Assembly: GCF_000758585.1 (NCBI RefSeq)
Contig: NZ_CP009281.1
Coordinates: 1,054,001 to 1,118,000, forward strand
Origin: Paenibacillus sp. FSL R5-0345
Lineage (GTDB): Bacteria > Bacillota > Bacilli > Paenibacillales > Paenibacillaceae
DNA: 64,000 nucleotides
Direction: 5' to 3'
Below are positions 62,901-64,000 of the stretch, one piece after another. The position numbers were made by a program, and so were the translations under genes. The notes under the pieces were generated by a model. That model saw only the letters and a program-made list of their open reading frames with translations. It searched no databases and was not told the DNA's origin. The stretch's first letter is position 1. Each line of letters begins with the position of its first letter.

Positions 62901-64000
62901 GATATTTAGATGAACAATCAATTGAACATATTGCCGTAGGCGCTGCATTTTTAGGCACAGGTGGAGGAGGAGATCCTTACATCGGTAAACTCATGGCTCT
63001 TTCGGCTATTGAAAAGTACGGACCTGTAAGACTTTATTCTGTGGATGAAATCGAGGATGAAGACTTTTTCATTCCTTCCGCCATGATGGGTGCGCCTTCT
63101 GTATTAGTGGAGAAATTTCCGAAAGGCGATGAGTTTGTTAAGGTATTTCAGATGCTGGCCAAATATTTGGGCAGAGATAAAATTACAGGCACGTTTCCGA
63201 TGGAAGCAGGCGGAGTCAATTCGATGATTCCGATCGTCGTTGCAGCACAGCTGAATTTACCGCTTATTGATTGCGACGGGATGGGTAGGGCATTTCCTGA
63301 ATTGCAGATGGTGACGTTTAACCTGGATGGCATTTCGGCTGCGCCGCTCGCAATTTCGGATGAAAAAGGAAACATTGGTATTTTTGAGACGATCGATAAT
63401 AAATGGACCGAACGGTTAGCCCGTACAGCTACAGTGGAGATGGGAGCTAGTGCTTTGGTAAGTCTGTATCCAACGACTGGGGCTCAAATCAAGAACAGCG
63501 GTGTCCATAACATCGTGACGCTATCTGAGCAGATCGGAGAGATCATTTCTTCCAACAACAGAGATGCAAAAGACAAGCTTGAAGAGCTTCTAAACCTGAC
63601 ATCCGGTTACGAGCTGTTTCAAGGGAAAATAACAGATGTCATCCGGGAAACCAAAGGCGGCTTCAATTTTGGGGAAATGAACCTAGAGGGCATTGAAGGA
63701 AATAAAGAGGAGCAGATGAAGGTATATTTTCAAAATGAGAATCTGCTTGCCAAGAAAAATGGCCAGGTTGTAGCCATGACCCCGGATTTAATATGCTTAG
63801 TCGATTATGAAACTTTATTGCCTGTTACAACAGAGAGCTTGAAATATGGAAAACGCGTACGCGTCATTGGCTTACCGGCACATCCTAAATGGAGAACGGA
63901 AAAAGGAATCGAAACGGTAGGACCGAGATACTTTGGGTATGATTACGATTATGCTCCTATTGAAGAATTGGTGAGTAAGGCGGTGGCTAAACATGTTTAG
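62897..64000 (+). CDS. DUF917 family protein
   Basis: A 367-residue protein whose stop codon ends exactly at the window edge. It begins with the family motif AVGAAFLGTGGGGDPYIGK and contains TFPMEAGGVNSMIP and DCDGMGRAFPELQM. DUF917 proteins occur beside hydantoin, thiohydantoin and other N-heterocycle genes; one branch is described as S-methyl-thiohydantoin desulfurase. Translation is coupled to the permease. The operon probably continues beyond the window. Confidence 0.87.
   Translation: MRYLDEQSIEHIAVGAAFLGTGGGGDPYIGKLMALSAIEKYGPVRLYSVDEIEDEDFFIPSAMMGAPSVLVEKFPKGDEFVKVFQMLAKYLGRDKITGTFPMEAGGVNSMIPIVVAAQLNLPLIDCDGMGRAFPELQMVTFNLDGISAAPLAISDEKGNIGIFETIDNKWTERLARTATVEMGASALVSLYPTTGAQIKNSGVHNIVTLSEQIGEIISSNNRDAKDKLEELLNLTSGYELFQGKITDVIRETKGGFNFGEMNLEGIEGNKEEQMKVYFQNENLLAKKNGQVVAMTPDLICLVDYETLLPVTTESLKYGKRVRVIGLPAHPKWRTEKGIETVGPRYFGYDYDYAPIEELVSKAVAKHV

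Overview
The window is low-GC Gram-positive (Bacillota) chromosome, most likely Paenibacillus or a close relative. The evidence is the gene order tsaE-tsaB-rimI-tsaD / ABC-F / moaC / tatA-tatC / groES-groEL, which matches the ydiB-ydiF-moaC-tatAy-tatCy-groESL neighbourhood of Bacillus, together with an H-type spore SASP, Ku/LigD repair genes, strong AGGAGG ribosome sites, frequent GTG/TTG starts, T-box leaders and a CIRCE operator. This is inferred from content; no search was run.

Region 1 (1-20 kb) is ordinary core and accessory genome. It holds the tail of a secreted carbohydrate-active protein, a 2-hydroxyacid dehydrogenase, ThpR, a SleB-like hydrolase, a metallo-hydrolase, a UgtP-type glycosyltransferase, a TetR regulator with a YhgE/Pip membrane protein, glutamate synthase large subunit (gltB, no gltD beside it), an ABC exporter, an M23 peptidase with a bactofilin, cardiolipin synthase and a YitT protein.

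Region 2 (20-29 kb) holds a split end-joining set: a LigD-type polymerase gene at 20.1 kb and ku plus a LigD-type ligase gene at 26.5-28.4 kb. Between them lies an ECF sigma / anti-sigma pair followed by two secreted proteins that resemble the extracellular part of the anti-sigma factor. The sigma gene and the secreted-protein operon carry the same promoter-like motif (TGTCCCTTTT, 14-bp spacer, GTTATA), which looks like an autoregulated ECF regulon. An IS3-family element has inserted in the loop of the terminator of that operon.

Region 3 (29-42.5 kb) contains the t6A genes with rimI, two tandem leucine-type T-box leaders ahead of leuA, a cluster of DnaA boxes between leuA and an ABC-F gene, folate and molybdenum-cofactor genes, tatA/tatC, and groES-groEL under a near-perfect CIRCE.

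Region 4 (42.36-53.0 kb) is a 10.5-kb AT-rich genomic island integrated in the 3' end of groEL. A perfect 155-bp direct repeat (42356-42510 and 52851-53005) marks its ends and leaves GroEL intact. The island carries a tyrosine integrase, an array of 10-bp repeats, a small HTH protein, a P-loop helicase-like protein, two proteins resembling DnaA domain I without an AAA+ domain, a serine resolvase, a lipoprotein, and at its far end a toxin-antitoxin pair that reads as RnlA-RnlB (antiphage RNase LS type). It looks like a compact mobilizable or satellite element with a defence cargo.

Region 5 (53-64 kb) holds an amino-sugar-like operon (ROK regulator, NagB-type deaminase, ROK kinase, GH4 glycosidase), two tandem dihydrouridine synthase paralogs, and a PucR regulator followed by an NCS1-type permease and a DUF917 protein, probably for an N-heterocycle such as a hydantoin or purine-like compound. 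The last gene ends exactly at the window edge.
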